From positions 120,236-184,235 of the forward strand of contig NZ_JOGX01000009.1 in assembly GCF_000719555.1 (NCBI RefSeq): a DNA stretch of 64,000 bases. Reading direction: 5' to 3'. A model generated the notes under the pieces. It worked only from the letters and a program-made list of their open reading frames with translations. It searched no databases and was not told the DNA's origin. This document shows positions 16,971-26,701 of this stretch, piece after piece. Each line of letters starts with the position of its first letter. Position 1 is the stretch's first letter. The translations under genes were made by a program, and so were the position numbers. This DNA comes from Streptomyces sp. NRRL F-5727. Its GTDB lineage: Bacteria; Actinomycetota; Actinomycetes; Streptomycetales; Streptomycetaceae.

Positions 16971-17323
16971 GGGGTGTTCTCCTGGTTGAGGGGACAGTCA
17001 CGATCAGTCCTTCCAGATTCACGGCAAGTATCTATGTGACTAAAGGTGCAATCGGGTGAATAGCGGGCGTTTTCACTTGACCGGCGGACGGCGGTGGCCG
17101 TCCCGGGTGGCGAAACCGCCGAAGTGGGGTATGGGGGGACCGAGAGGCGCTGCTCACGCGTGACGGACGCGGTGATCCTTGCCTCGGCCGGACGCGGTCA
17201 TGTCACCGCGCGGGCAGTACCCTGTCGATTCACTCGTACGGCCGCGCTTGCCGTGCGCAGGTCAAGGGCAGGCGGTACCGGGCGGCACGCGCGCGGGACG
17301 CAGGCGGAGCACGGAAGGCGGTT
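16971..17323. other. Divergent intergenic region (353 bases)
   Basis: Lies between the small membrane protein (left) and the ankyrin protein (right). It is relatively AT-rich near 17020-17080, where the leftward promoter is expected. A TACCCT box at 17218-17223 could be a -10 for the rightward gene. No gene, strong hairpin or known motif was found. Confidence 0.4.
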
Positions 17324-17722
17324 GTGAAGATGAGCGAGACCCCGGACCCCGAGGTCGTCGAGCTGGCGTCGAAGGTCTTCGACCTGGCGCGCACCGGCGA
17401 CGCCGCGGCCCTCGCCGCCTACGTCGACGCCGGCGTGCCCGCGAACCTCACCAACGACCGGGGCGACTCCCTCGTCATGCTCGCCGCCTACCACGGCCAC
17501 GCCGCCGCGGTCACCGCCCTCCTGGAGCGCGGCGCCGACGCCGACCGCGCCAACGACCGCGGCCAGACCCCGCTCGCCGGCGCCGTCTTCAAGGGCGAGG
17601 ACGCGGTGATCCGCGCCCTCCTGGCCGGCGGCGCGAATCCGGAGTCCGGCACTCCGTCCGCCGTGGACACCGCCCGCATGTTCGGGAAGGCCGAGCTCCT
17701 GGAGCTCTTCGCCACCCGGTGA
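17324..17722 (+). CDS. Ankyrin repeat protein
   Basis: 132 residues made of about three ankyrin repeats (DAAALAAYVDAGVPANLTNDRGDSL; HAAAVTALLERGADADRANDRGQT in outline; then DAVIRALLAGGANPESGTP). Such domains mediate protein-protein contact; no enzyme domain, signal peptide or membrane segment is present. GTG 17324 is preferred because GGAAGG stands five bases upstream; ATG 17330, two codons on, is the alternative. A cytosolic adaptor role is likely; the partner is unknown. Confidence 0.85.
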   Translation: MKMSETPDPEVVELASKVFDLARTGDAAALAAYVDAGVPANLTNDRGDSLVMLAAYHGHAAAVTALLERGADADRANDRGQTPLAGAVFKGEDAVIRALLAGGANPESGTPSAVDTARMFGKAELLELFATR

Positions 17723-17843
17723 ACAACGACTGAACCCCAGGTGGGAGCGGTGACGTAAATGTGGTCGCGGCGGTGGAAACGGTCGGTCATCATGACGACG
17801 AGCCCGGCCGTACGACCGGGTCACGGACGAGAGGCAGAGGAAG

Positions 17844-17906
17844 ATGAGCAGCGCGCACAAGCGACGTACGACGGACGGCCCGACATGTTGTCCCGCGGCC
17901 TACTAG
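17844..17906 (+). CDS. Candidate 20-residue peptide
   Basis: A short frame MSSAHKRRTTDGPTCCPAAY follows AGAGGAAG directly before its ATG, in the 274-base gap between the ankyrin and HEAT genes. The close Shine-Dalgarno and adjacent Cys pair make it worth noting, but a frame this short can arise by chance. Confidence 0.25.
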   Translation: MSSAHKRRTTDGPTCCPAAY

Positions 17907-17996
17907 GGCGGCCACCGCGCCGACGGGCCCAGCGCCCGACGCGGTCCACCCCGGTCCACCCCGTCGTGTCGACAGCTTGATGTGAGGCGTCTTCCC

Positions 17997-19496
17997 ATGT
18001 TCGATCCAGCCATAGCGCCGAGCGGCACCCTGCTCGGCCTCCTGCAGAGGGGCCGCGGCGACGGCACCCTGCACGCCCTCGCCGCCCCACGCGCCGAGGC
18101 CCTCGCCGCCCTCGACCGGTGCGTTCTCGCCGACCCCCGCCACGACTGGCGCGTCGAGAACCGCTCCCTCTACTACGCCCGGCTCTACCTCGACCTCCAC
18201 GGAGGTCTGGAGGCCATCGAGGCGCACCTCTTCGCGCCCGAGGACCACCTCGACACCGAGGAGCACCGCACCGGGCTCGCCCTCGCCGTCCTCGGCCACC
18301 TGGCCTCCTACGGACGCCACGACGCCCTGCTCCTGCTGCGGCGCTACGCGGCCACCGGAGCCAACTGGGCCTGGGCCCTCGACGAGCTCGCCCTCCGCGA
18401 CGACGACGCCGGACTGCGCGCCCTCGCCGAGCCCGTCCTCGCCCGCTTCCCCCGGGACGAGGCCGGTGAAGCCGAGCTCGCCGGCACCGTCCGCGACGCC
18501 TTCGAGCCCCGCCCCTGGCGGCTGTGGGCCGAGGACCAGCGGGACGCCGTCGGCGCCCGCGTCCGCGCCGCCCAGGAGAGCGGCTCCTTCGACCGCTGGC
18601 AGCGGCAGCTGCGCCCCACCGGGCCCCGCCCCGGCTGGAGCGTCCGCGCCGTCCTCGACTGGGCCCAGGAGGGGTACGAGCGCGGCGCCGACCTCGCCGG
18701 CCCCGCCGCCCGCTGCCTGGCCGCCGTCGCCGGGCCCGAGGACCGCCCCGAGCTGCTGGCCGCCGGCCGCGGCGGCGCCCCCGGCGCGCGTGCCGCCGTC
18801 CTGCACCACCTGGCCGCCCACCGGGACCCCGCCGTCCTCGACCTCGTCGAGGCCGCCGCCGACGCCGTCCACCCGCTCGACGCCGCGGCCGCCGCCGACG
18901 CGTCCGCGCAGGGGACCCCGTACGGCGACGTCCCCGGGGCCGTCGACCGGGACGCCCTCCACGTGGCCCGGGCCGCCGTCACCGCCTACCTCCGCATGTG
19001 CGGCGAGGACGCCGTCGCCCGCGCCCGCGCGTGGGTCCGGCGCACCGACCCGCTCGGCGCCGCCGCCGGCGAACTCCTCGCCGCGCGCGGCGAGGAGCGG
19101 GACGCCCCGCTCGTCCTCGGCGCCCTGCGCACCGCCATCCGCGCCGCCGGGCCCGACGCGCCCGCCCTCGGAGCCCTCGTCGACGGCGCCGGCCGCCTCG
19201 GCATCGCCTGCGCGGCCCCCGTGCTGCGCCACGTCTACCGGGAGACGGCCTCCTCCCAGCTGCGCGGCCGCACCGCCCGCGCCCTCGCGGCCACCGACCC
19301 CTCCTTCGCCAGCGGCTTCGCCGTCGAGTGCCTCTGGGACTGCGAGGAGACCACCCGGGAGATCGCCGCGCAGCACGCCGAGACGGCCGACGCCCGCGTC
19401 GCCGAGCGATTGCGCCGCCTCGCCGCAGACCCGGCCGAGGAGGTCGAGGTCCAGACGGCGGTCCGCAACCGCATCGGACCCGACCTCCAGGTCTGA
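17997..19496 (+). CDS. HEAT-repeat-like protein
   Basis: 499 residues, almost wholly helical, Ala- and Leu-rich, with repeated paired-helix units such as PALGALVDGAGRLGIACAA and AVLHHLAAHRDPAVLDLVE that resemble HEAT or Armadillo solenoids. No membrane segment or enzymatic motif. ATG 17997 gives the plausible start MFDPAIAPSGTLLGLL; GTG 17982 would add five residues. A scaffold role is inference. It follows the ankyrin gene on the same strand with a gap of about 270 bases. Confidence 0.75.
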   Translation: MFDPAIAPSGTLLGLLQRGRGDGTLHALAAPRAEALAALDRCVLADPRHDWRVENRSLYYARLYLDLHGGLEAIEAHLFAPEDHLDTEEHRTGLALAVLGHLASYGRHDALLLLRRYAATGANWAWALDELALRDDDAGLRALAEPVLARFPRDEAGEAELAGTVRDAFEPRPWRLWAEDQRDAVGARVRAAQESGSFDRWQRQLRPTGPRPGWSVRAVLDWAQEGYERGADLAGPAARCLAAVAGPEDRPELLAAGRGGAPGARAAVLHHLAAHRDPAVLDLVEAAADAVHPLDAAAAADASAQGTPYGDVPGAVDRDALHVARAAVTAYLRMCGEDAVARARAWVRRTDPLGAAAGELLAARGEERDAPLVLGALRTAIRAAGPDAPALGALVDGAGRLGIACAAPVLRHVYRETASSQLRGRTARALAATDPSFASGFAVECLWDCEETTREIAAQHAETADARVAERLRRLAADPAEEVEVQTAVRNRIGPDLQV

Positions 19497-19768
19497 CCCG
19501 ACCCTTCACCGCCGCCGCCCGGGGCGGCGCGGCCTGCGGCGGCACCCCCGCCGACGTGGCCCCGCCCCGGCCCCGGCGCCGGCCGCCCCCTCGGGCTGCT
19601 CCGGTACGGCTCCGGGCCCCGCGCCCGGCGGCGGGCGGCCCCCGCGCGGCACCCGTCCGCGTATCGGAACGGTGGCGTGCGGCCCGGGCGGGAAAAGCTC
19701 ACGGGACGTTCCTCCGGCGTCCAGATCCACGTCGGCGGGGACACGTCGAGCGCGACGAGAACACCCGT

Positions 19769-20890
19769 ATGCGTGTCGTCATCGTCACCGAGTCCTTTCC
19801 CCCCGACATCAACGGTGTGGCGCACTGCGCCCTGCAGACCGCGCGTCACCTCGTCCGCCGGGGCCACCAGCCCCTGGTGATCGCCCCCGCCGTCCCCGAC
19901 CCCGCCGCCGACGCCGACGCGCCGTGCCCGGTGGTCCGCGTCCCCTCCCTGCCGCTGCCCGGCTACGCCCAGGTGCGGGTCGCCCTCCCCAGCCGTCGCG
20001 TCGCCGCGGCCATCGCCGCCCACCGCGCCGACCTCGTCCACCTGGCCGGGCCCTTCGTCCTCGGCGTCCGCGCCATGGCCGCCGCCACCCGCCTCCGGGT
20101 GCCCACCGTCGCCGTCTACCAGACCGACCTCGCCGGCTACGCCCGCACCTACGTCGGCGCCGGGGAGTCCACCGCCTGGCGCCGGCTCCGCGCCGTCCAC
20201 GGCGCCGCCGACCGCACCCTCGCCCCCTCCCGGGCCGCCCGCCGCGACCTGGAGGACCACGGCATCGCGCGCGTACGCCTCTGGGGCCGCGGCGTCGACA
20301 CCACCCGCTTCCACCCCTCCCACCGGGACCCGGAACTGCGCCGCGCCCTCGCCCCCGACGGCGCTCTCCTCGTCGGGTACGTCGGCCGCCTCGCCCCCGA
20401 GAAGCGCGTGGACCTCCTCGCCGCCGCGGACGGGCTCCCCGGCGTGCGGCTCGTGGTCGTCGGGGACGGGCCCAGCGGCCCCGCCCTGCGCGAACGCCTC
20501 CCCGGCGCCCGCTTCCTCGGCCCCCGCACCGGCGACGACCTGGCCCGGATCTTCGCCTCGCTCGACGTCTTCGCCCACACCGGCCCGTACGAGACCTTCT
20601 GCCAGACCGTCCAGGAGGCCATGGCCAGCGGACTCCCGGTGATCGCCCCGGCCGCCGGCGGCCCGCTCGACCTCGTCGCCCACCGGCGCACCGGCCTCCT
20701 CGTGCCCCCGGAGGACCCCCTCGCCCTCCGCGAGGCCGTGACCGCCCTCGCCGCCGCCCCCGGACTGCGCGCCGCCTACGGCAGAGCCGGGCGGGCCGAG
20801 GTCGAGGGACGCACCTGGGAGGCCCTCGGCGACGAACTCGTCGGCCACTACCTGGAGGTGCTGCGCGAGCGGACGGCGGTGGCCGCGTGA
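19769..20890 (+). CDS. Glycosyltransferase family 4 (MgtA/PimB-like)
   Basis: 373 residues with the GT-B fold. N-terminal VTESFPPDINGVAHCALQTARHLVRRGH binds the acceptor side; VGRLAPEKRVDLL and the EX7E motif in GPYETFCQTVQEAMASG bind the nucleotide sugar. It resembles GDP-mannose-dependent alpha-mannosyltransferases of the MgtA/PimB type that decorate membrane lipids. The ATG lies after CACCCGT with a weak ribosome binding site. First gene of a run in which each following gene overlaps the last by four bases. The donor is inferred, not proven. Confidence 0.88.
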   Translation: MRVVIVTESFPPDINGVAHCALQTARHLVRRGHQPLVIAPAVPDPAADADAPCPVVRVPSLPLPGYAQVRVALPSRRVAAAIAAHRADLVHLAGPFVLGVRAMAAATRLRVPTVAVYQTDLAGYARTYVGAGESTAWRRLRAVHGAADRTLAPSRAARRDLEDHGIARVRLWGRGVDTTRFHPSHRDPELRRALAPDGALLVGYVGRLAPEKRVDLLAAADGLPGVRLVVVGDGPSGPALRERLPGARFLGPRTGDDLARIFASLDVFAHTGPYETFCQTVQEAMASGLPVIAPAAGGPLDLVAHRRTGLLVPPEDPLALREAVTALAAAPGLRAAYGRAGRAEVEGRTWEALGDELVGHYLEVLRERTAVAA

Positions 20891-22155
20891 CAGGGCCCTC
20901 GCGCGGCCACCGGAACGGCGGCCCCACGCGCGCGTACCGCGCCTCGTACGGCCGCGAGGGGCTGCGGATCGTCCGGCTGGCGAACTTCGTCACCCCCACC
21001 TCGGGCGGGCTGCGCACCGCCCTCGACCGGCTCGGGCGCGGCTATCGCGCGGCCGGCCACGAACCCGTCCTGATCGTCCCGGGCGCCACCGCCGCCGACG
21101 AACCCGCCGACCAGGGCCGGGTCGTCACCCTGCCCGGGCCCGAACTCCCCGGCACCGGCGGCTACCGGGTCCTCGCCGACCGGCGCGGGATCGCCGACCT
21201 CCTGGACCGGCTCGCCCCCGACCGGATCGAGGTCTCCGACCGCACCACCCTGCGCTGGACCGGCGAGTGGGCCCGGCGCGCCCGCGTCCCCTCGGTGATG
21301 GTCTCCCACGAGACCGCCGACGGCGTCCTGCGCACCTGGGGCGTCCCCGCCGCGCTCGCCGTCCGGGCGGCGGACCGGCTCAACCGCCGCACCGCCTGGG
21401 CCTACGGCCGGATCGTCTGCACCACGGCCTGGGCGGAGGAGGAGTTCGTCCGCGTCGGCGCGCGCAATGTCGTACGGGCTCCGCTCGGCGTCGACCTGGA
21501 GCGCTGCCGGCCCGGCCGGCGCGACCCCGCCGTACGGGCCCGGTACGCCGAAGGGGCCGGGGTCCTGCTGGTGCTCTGCTCCCGCCTCTCCGTGGAGAAA
21601 CGGCCCGGCACCGCCCTGGACGCGCTCGCGCGGCTGCGGGACGCCGGCGTGCCGGCCCGGCTCGTCGTCGCGGGGGACGGGCCGCTGCGGCCGGGCCTGG
21701 AGCGGCGGGCCCGCGCGCGGGGCCTCCCGGTCCGGTTCCTCGGGCACGTCGCCGACCGGGAGGCGCTCGCCGACCTCCAGGCGGCCGCCGACCTGTGCCT
21801 GGCCCCCGGCCCGGCCGAGACCTTCGGGCTCTCCGCCCTGGAGGCCCTGGCCTGCGGGACGCCGGCCGTCGTCAGCGCCTCCTCGGCCCTCCCCGAGGTC
21901 GTCGGCGCGGCCGGCGCCGCGGCCGCCGACACCCCGGCGGCCTTCGCGGACGCCGCGCGGGGCCTGCTCGCCCTGCCCGAGGCCGGACGCAGGGCCGCGG
22001 CACGCGCGCGTGCGGAGCACTTCTCCTGGGACCGCTCGGTGGCGGCCTTCCTCCGCGCCCACGAGGCGGCCACCGCGCGGGGCCCGGCCGGTGCGCCCGC
22101 CGCCCTTCCCGCCGCCGTCGCGGATCCGCCCCGGCCGCAGGAGGTCGGCGGATGA
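20887..22155 (+). CDS. Glycosyltransferase family 4
   Basis: 422 residues, GT-B fold. LRIVRLANFVTPTSGGLRTAL is the N-terminal glycine-rich loop; CSRLSVEKRPGTALDAL and GPAETFGLSALEALACGTP form the donor site with the EX7E pair. The GTG start overlaps the preceding stop (GTGA). The C-terminal 30 residues are Pro/Ala-rich. It likely acts after or beside the first glycosyltransferase on the same glycolipid or glycan. Confidence 0.88.
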   Translation: MTGPSRGHRNGGPTRAYRASYGREGLRIVRLANFVTPTSGGLRTALDRLGRGYRAAGHEPVLIVPGATAADEPADQGRVVTLPGPELPGTGGYRVLADRRGIADLLDRLAPDRIEVSDRTTLRWTGEWARRARVPSVMVSHETADGVLRTWGVPAALAVRAADRLNRRTAWAYGRIVCTTAWAEEEFVRVGARNVVRAPLGVDLERCRPGRRDPAVRARYAEGAGVLLVLCSRLSVEKRPGTALDALARLRDAGVPARLVVAGDGPLRPGLERRARARGLPVRFLGHVADREALADLQAAADLCLAPGPAETFGLSALEALACGTPAVVSASSALPEVVGAAGAAAADTPAAFADAARGLLALPEAGRRAAARARAEHFSWDRSVAAFLRAHEAATARGPAGAPAALPAAVADPPRPQEVGG

Positions 22156-23090
22156 ACCCGGTCCGGGAGGGCCGCGTCCCGGACAGCGGAAACGGCCCGG
22201 CGACCGGCCCGGCGAAGAGTCCGGCTAGCGGGGCCCCCGCCCTCGTGGGCGCCGTGCCGCTGCGGTTCGTGGTGCTCGGGGACTCGTTCAGCGAGGGGGT
22301 CGGGGACCGGGCCGGCGGGGTGTGGCGCGGATGGGCGGCCCTGCTCGCCGACGGACTCGCCGGGCCCGGGCAGCGCCTGGAGTTCGTCAACCTCGCCGTC
22401 AGCGGCGCGCTCAGCGCGGACGTCGCCGCGCACCAGGCGCCGCGCGCGGTCGCCCTCCGCCCGCACCTCGCCTCCGTCGTCGTCGGCGTCAACGACACCC
22501 TGCGGCACACCTTCGACATAGGGCTCTTCGCCCGCCGCCTGGACCGGGTGCTCACCGCGCTCGCCGCGGCCGGAGCCGTACTCCTGACCGCCTGTCTGCC
22601 CGACCCCGGACGCATGCTGGGCCTGCCGCCGCCGCTGGCCCGGCCGCTCGCCCGGCGGCGGCGGTCCGTCAACGCGGTCGTGCACGCGCTGTCCGACCGG
22701 CACGACGCCGTCCACCTCCACCTCGCGGACCCGGCCTGGACCGCCGACCGGCGGCTGTGGAGCGCCGACCGGCTCCATCCCGGCGAACACGGCCACCGGG
22801 CCGTCGCCGTGGCCTTCCACCGGCTCCTCGCGGAGCGGGGCCTCGCCCGGGGGCCCGCGCCGTCCCCGGAGGCGTCCGAGCCGCCGCCCACCCGCGCCGA
22901 GACGGCCCGCTGGCTCGCCACCGCCGGCACGGGCTGGGTGCTCCGCCGCAGCCGCGACCTGCTGCCGCAGCTGCTGCTGCTCGCCGGGGAGGAGCTGCTG
23001 CACCGGCCGGACGCCGCCGGCGGCGGGCTGCTCGACGCGCGCGCGGCGACCGCCCTCGCGGAGGCCCTCGCGGCGACAATGAGGGAATGA
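22152..23090 (+). CDS. SGNH/GDSL-type hydrolase
   Basis: 312 residues. Block I is VVLGDSFSEGVGD with the catalytic Ser, block III is VVGVNDT, and block V is DRLHPGEHGH with Asp and His. About 35 Pro/Gly-rich residues precede the domain, and a helical extension of about 80 residues follows. There is no clear signal peptide, so it is probably cytoplasmic. Coupled by ATGA overlap to the glycosyltransferase before it and the oxoprolinase after it. Acyl or acetyl esterase activity on a glycan or lipid is plausible from context. Confidence 0.87.
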   Translation: MNPVREGRVPDSGNGPATGPAKSPASGAPALVGAVPLRFVVLGDSFSEGVGDRAGGVWRGWAALLADGLAGPGQRLEFVNLAVSGALSADVAAHQAPRAVALRPHLASVVVGVNDTLRHTFDIGLFARRLDRVLTALAAAGAVLLTACLPDPGRMLGLPPPLARPLARRRRSVNAVVHALSDRHDAVHLHLADPAWTADRRLWSADRLHPGEHGHRAVAVAFHRLLAERGLARGPAPSPEASEPPPTRAETARWLATAGTGWVLRRSRDLLPQLLLLAGEELLHRPDAAGGGLLDARAATALAEALAATMRE

Positions 23091-26000
23091 GCGGGCGCTG
23101 GGAGTTCTGGATCGACCGGGGCGGCACCTTCACCGACGTCGTGGGGCGGCGCCCCGACGGGCGGCTCGTGACCCGCAAGGTCCTCTCCCACGACCCGGCC
23201 CGCCGCCAGGACGCCGCCGTGGCCGGGATCCGGCTCCTCATGGGCCTCGGCCCCGGCGAACCCGTCCCCGCCGACCGCGTCGCCGTCGTCAAGATGGGCA
23301 CCACCGTCGCCACCAACGCCCTCCTGGAACGGCGCGGCGAACCCACCCTGCTGCTGATCACCGAGGGCTTCCGCGACGCCCTGCGGATCGCCTACCAGAA
23401 CCGGCCCCGGCTCTTCGACCGGCACATCGTGCTCCCGGAGGCCGTGTACGCGCGCGTGGCCGAGGTCCCCGAGCGGATGGACGCCCGCGGCACGGTCGTC
23501 CGCCCCCTCGACGAGGACGCCGTGGCCGCCGCGCTCGCCGACGCCCGCCGCGCCGGCCTCCGCTCCGCCGCCGTGGTCCTCATGCACGGCTACCGCCACC
23601 CCGACCACGAACTGCGGGTCGCGGCCGCCGCCCGGGCCGCCGGATTCACCCAGGTCAGCTGCTCGCACGAGGTCAGCCCGCTGATCAAGCTGGTCCCGCG
23701 CGGCGACACCACCGTCGTCGACGCCTACCTCTCGCCCGTGCTGCGCCGCTACGTCGACGAGGTCGCCACCGAACTCGCCGGGATCCGCCTGATGTTCATG
23801 CAGTCCAACGGCGGCCTGCGGGAGGCCGCCCACTTCCGCGGCAAGGACGCCGTCCTCTCCGGGCCCGCGGGCGGCGTCGTCGGCATGGCCCGTACCTCCG
23901 CCCAGGCCGGACAGCACCGCGTCATCGGCTTCGACATGGGCGGCACGTCCACAGACGTGTCGCACTACGCCGGGACCTTCGAGCGTGAACTCGGTTCACA
24001 GGTCGCCGGGGTGCGGATGCGCGCACCCATGATGAGCATCCACACCGTCGCCGCCGGCGGCGGCTCCGTCCTCCACTACGACGGACGCCGCTACCGCGTC
24101 GGACCCGACTCGGCCGGAGCCGTCCCCGGCCCCGCCTGCTACCGGCGCGGCGGCCCGCTCACCGTCACCGACGCCCAGGTGATGCTCGGCCGCATCCAGC
24201 CGGACCACTTCCCCGCCGTCTTCGGCCCGGACGGCGACCGGCCCCTCGACGCCGACGTCGTCCGCGCGCGGTTCACGGCCCTCGCCGAGGAGGTCGGGGG
24301 CGGCCGCACCCCCGAGGAGGTCGCGGCCGGCTTCCTGCGGATCGCCGTCCTCGACATGGCCAACGCCGTGAAGAAGATCTCCGTCCAGCGCGGCCACGAC
24401 ATCACCCGCTACGCCCTCACCTGCTTCGGCGGCGCCGGCGGCCAGCACGCCTGCGCCGTCGCCGACGCCCTCGGCGTCGACACCGTCCTCGTCCCGCCGC
24501 TCGCCGGCGTCCTCTCCGCGTACGGCATCGGACTCGCCGACGCCACCGCCCTGCGCGAACGCTCCGTCGAGGCCCCGCTCGACGAACCCGGCACCCACGC
24601 GCGCGTGACCGCCGTCGCCGCCGAACTCGCCGACCGCACCCGGGCCGAACTCCGCGCCGACGGCCTGCCCGACACCGCGATCACCACCCACGCGCGCGTA
24701 CTCCTCCGCTACGCCGGCACCGACGCGAGCCTCCCCGTCGACCTCGGCCCCGCCGACTCCATGGCCGCCGCCTTCACCGCCGACCACCGCGCCCGCTACG
24801 CCTTCACCATGGACAAGCCGCTCGTCGTCGAGGCCGTCACCGTCGAGGCCGTCGGCGCCGCCGGACCCCACGGCCCCGTCCACGTCCCCGCCGGCGCCCG
24901 CACCGGCCCCCTCGCCCCCCGCGCCACCGTCCGCACCCACGACGGCGCCGCCGCCTCCGCCACCCCGCTCCACCGCCGCGAGGACCTCCGCCCCGGCGAC
25001 ACCGTCGACGGGCCCGCGATCCTCGCCGAGGACGACGCCACCACCGTCGTCGACCCCGGCTGGCGCGCCACCGCCTCCGACTCCGGCCACCTGCTGCTCA
25101 CCCGCGCCGTCCCGCGCCCCGCCCGCACCGCCGCCGGCACCGACGTCGACCCGGTCCTCCTGGAGGTCTTCCACAACCTCTTCATGGCCATCGCCGAGCA
25201 GATGGGCGTGCGCCTGGAGAACACCGCCCACTCCGTCAACATCAAGGAACGGCTCGACTTCTCCTGCGCGCTCTTCGACGCCGACGGCAACCTCGTGGCC
25301 AACGCCCCCCACATCCCCGTCCACCTCGGCTCCATGGGCGAGTCCATCAAGGAGGTCCTGCGCCGCCGCGCCGGCGACCTGCGCCCCGGCGACGTCTACG
25401 CCGTCAACGACCCGTACCACGGCGGCACCCACCTGCCCGACGTCACCGTCGTCACCCCCGTCTTCGACGACGAGGGGGACGACCTGCTCTTCCTCGTCGC
25501 CTCCCGGGGCCACCACGCCGAGATCGGCGGCATCACGCCCGGCTCCATGCCCGCCTTCAGCCGCACGATCGACGAGGAGGGCGTCCGCTTCGACAACTGG
25601 CTCCTGGTCCGCGACGGCAGGCTCCGCGAGGCCGAGACCCGCGCCCTCCTCACCGGTGCCCCGCACCCCTCCCGCGACCCCGACACCAACCTCGCCGACC
25701 TGCGCGCCCAGATCGCCGCCAACGAGAAGGGCATCGAGGAACTCCGCAAGGCCGTCGCCGAGTTCGGCCTCGACGCCGTCCAGGCGTACATGCGCCACGT
25801 GCGGGCCAACGCGGAGGAGTCCGTCCGCCGGATCGTCGCCCGCCTGGAGGACGGCACCCACCGCTACGAGACCGACTCCGGCGCCGTCATCCAGGTCGCC
25901 GTCCGCGTCGACCGCGAACGGCGCTCCGCCGTCCTCGACTTCACCGGCACCTCGCCCCAGCTCCCCGGCAACGCGAACGCGCCCACCGCCGTCGTCATGG

Positions 26001-26701
26001 CCGCCGTCCTGTACGTCTTCCGCACCCTGGTCGACGAGTCCATCCCCCTCAACAGCGGCTGCCTGGCCCCGCTGGAGATCAGGGTCCCGCCCCGCTCCAT
26101 GCTCGCCCCCGAACCGCCGGCCGCCACCGTCGCCGGGAACGTCGAGACCTCCCAGGCCGTCACCGGGGCCCTCTACGCGGCCCTCGGCGTCCAGGCCGAG
26201 GGCTCCGGCACCATGAACAACGTCACCTTCGGCGACGACCGCGTCCAGTACTACGAGACCGTCGCCAGCGGATCCGGCGCGGGCGACGGCTTCGACGGCG
26301 CCGACGCCGTCCAGACCCACATGACCAACTCCCGCCTCACCGACCCCGAGATCCTGGAGTGGCGCCACCCCGTCCGCGTCGACGCCTTCGCCGTCCGCGA
26401 GGGCAGCGGCGGCCGGGGCCGCTGGCACGGCGGCGACGGGGTGGAACGGCGGCTGCGGTTCCTGGCGCCGATGACCGTCACCCTCCTCACCGGCCACCGC
26501 CGGGTGCCGCCGTACGGGATGGCGGGCGGCGCGCCGGGCGCGCTCGGCGAGAACCTCGTCGAACGCGCCGACGGCGCCGTGCAGCGCCTCGACGGCGCCG
26601 CGACCACCGAGGTCGGCCCCGGCGACGTGCTCGTCCTGCGCACCCCCGGCGGCGGGGGCTACGGCACCCCGCCGGACGAGGGCGGGGCTACGGCGCCGTG
26701 A
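23087..26701 (+). CDS. 5-oxoprolinase (ATP-dependent, HyuA-HyuB fusion)
   Basis: 1,204 residues. The first half is the hydantoinase A/oxoprolinase kinase-like domain, beginning with WIDRGGTFTDVV, then KMGTTVATNALLERRGE and GFDMGGTSTDVS. The second half, from about residue 685, is the hydantoinase B domain with LENTAHSVNIKERLDFSCAL and VNDPYHGGTHLPDV. The FGGAGGQHACAVADALG motif between them matches eukaryotic-type OPLAH, which opens 5-oxoproline to glutamate with ATP. It is coupled to the SGNH gene. Its last 14 bases overlap the end of the convergent PxpC gene. Hydantoin substrates remain possible. Confidence 0.85.
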   Translation: MSGRWEFWIDRGGTFTDVVGRRPDGRLVTRKVLSHDPARRQDAAVAGIRLLMGLGPGEPVPADRVAVVKMGTTVATNALLERRGEPTLLLITEGFRDALRIAYQNRPRLFDRHIVLPEAVYARVAEVPERMDARGTVVRPLDEDAVAAALADARRAGLRSAAVVLMHGYRHPDHELRVAAAARAAGFTQVSCSHEVSPLIKLVPRGDTTVVDAYLSPVLRRYVDEVATELAGIRLMFMQSNGGLREAAHFRGKDAVLSGPAGGVVGMARTSAQAGQHRVIGFDMGGTSTDVSHYAGTFERELGSQVAGVRMRAPMMSIHTVAAGGGSVLHYDGRRYRVGPDSAGAVPGPACYRRGGPLTVTDAQVMLGRIQPDHFPAVFGPDGDRPLDADVVRARFTALAEEVGGGRTPEEVAAGFLRIAVLDMANAVKKISVQRGHDITRYALTCFGGAGGQHACAVADALGVDTVLVPPLAGVLSAYGIGLADATALRERSVEAPLDEPGTHARVTAVAAELADRTRAELRADGLPDTAITTHARVLLRYAGTDASLPVDLGPADSMAAAFTADHRARYAFTMDKPLVVEAVTVEAVGAAGPHGPVHVPAGARTGPLAPRATVRTHDGAAASATPLHRREDLRPGDTVDGPAILAEDDATTVVDPGWRATASDSGHLLLTRAVPRPARTAAGTDVDPVLLEVFHNLFMAIAEQMGVRLENTAHSVNIKERLDFSCALFDADGNLVANAPHIPVHLGSMGESIKEVLRRRAGDLRPGDVYAVNDPYHGGTHLPDVTVVTPVFDDEGDDLLFLVASRGHHAEIGGITPGSMPAFSRTIDEEGVRFDNWLLVRDGRLREAETRALLTGAPHPSRDPDTNLADLRAQIAANEKGIEELRKAVAEFGLDAVQAYMRHVRANAEESVRRIVARLEDGTHRYETDSGAVIQVAVRVDRERRSAVLDFTGTSPQLPGNANAPTAVVMAAVLYVFRTLVDESIPLNSGCLAPLEIRVPPRSMLAPEPPAATVAGNVETSQAVTGALYAALGVQAEGSGTMNNVTFGDDRVQYYETVASGSGAGDGFDGADAVQTHMTNSRLTDPEILEWRHPVRVDAFAVREGSGGRGRWHGGDGVERRLRFLAPMTVTLLTGHRRVPPYGMAGGAPGALGENLVERADGAVQRLDGAATTEVGPGDVLVLRTPGGGGYGTPPDEGGATAP

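Noticed and set aside
17759-17980. A 73-codon frame in the spacer before the HEAT gene
   Set aside because: Arg/Pro-rich composition without ribosome binding site; typical non-coding frame.
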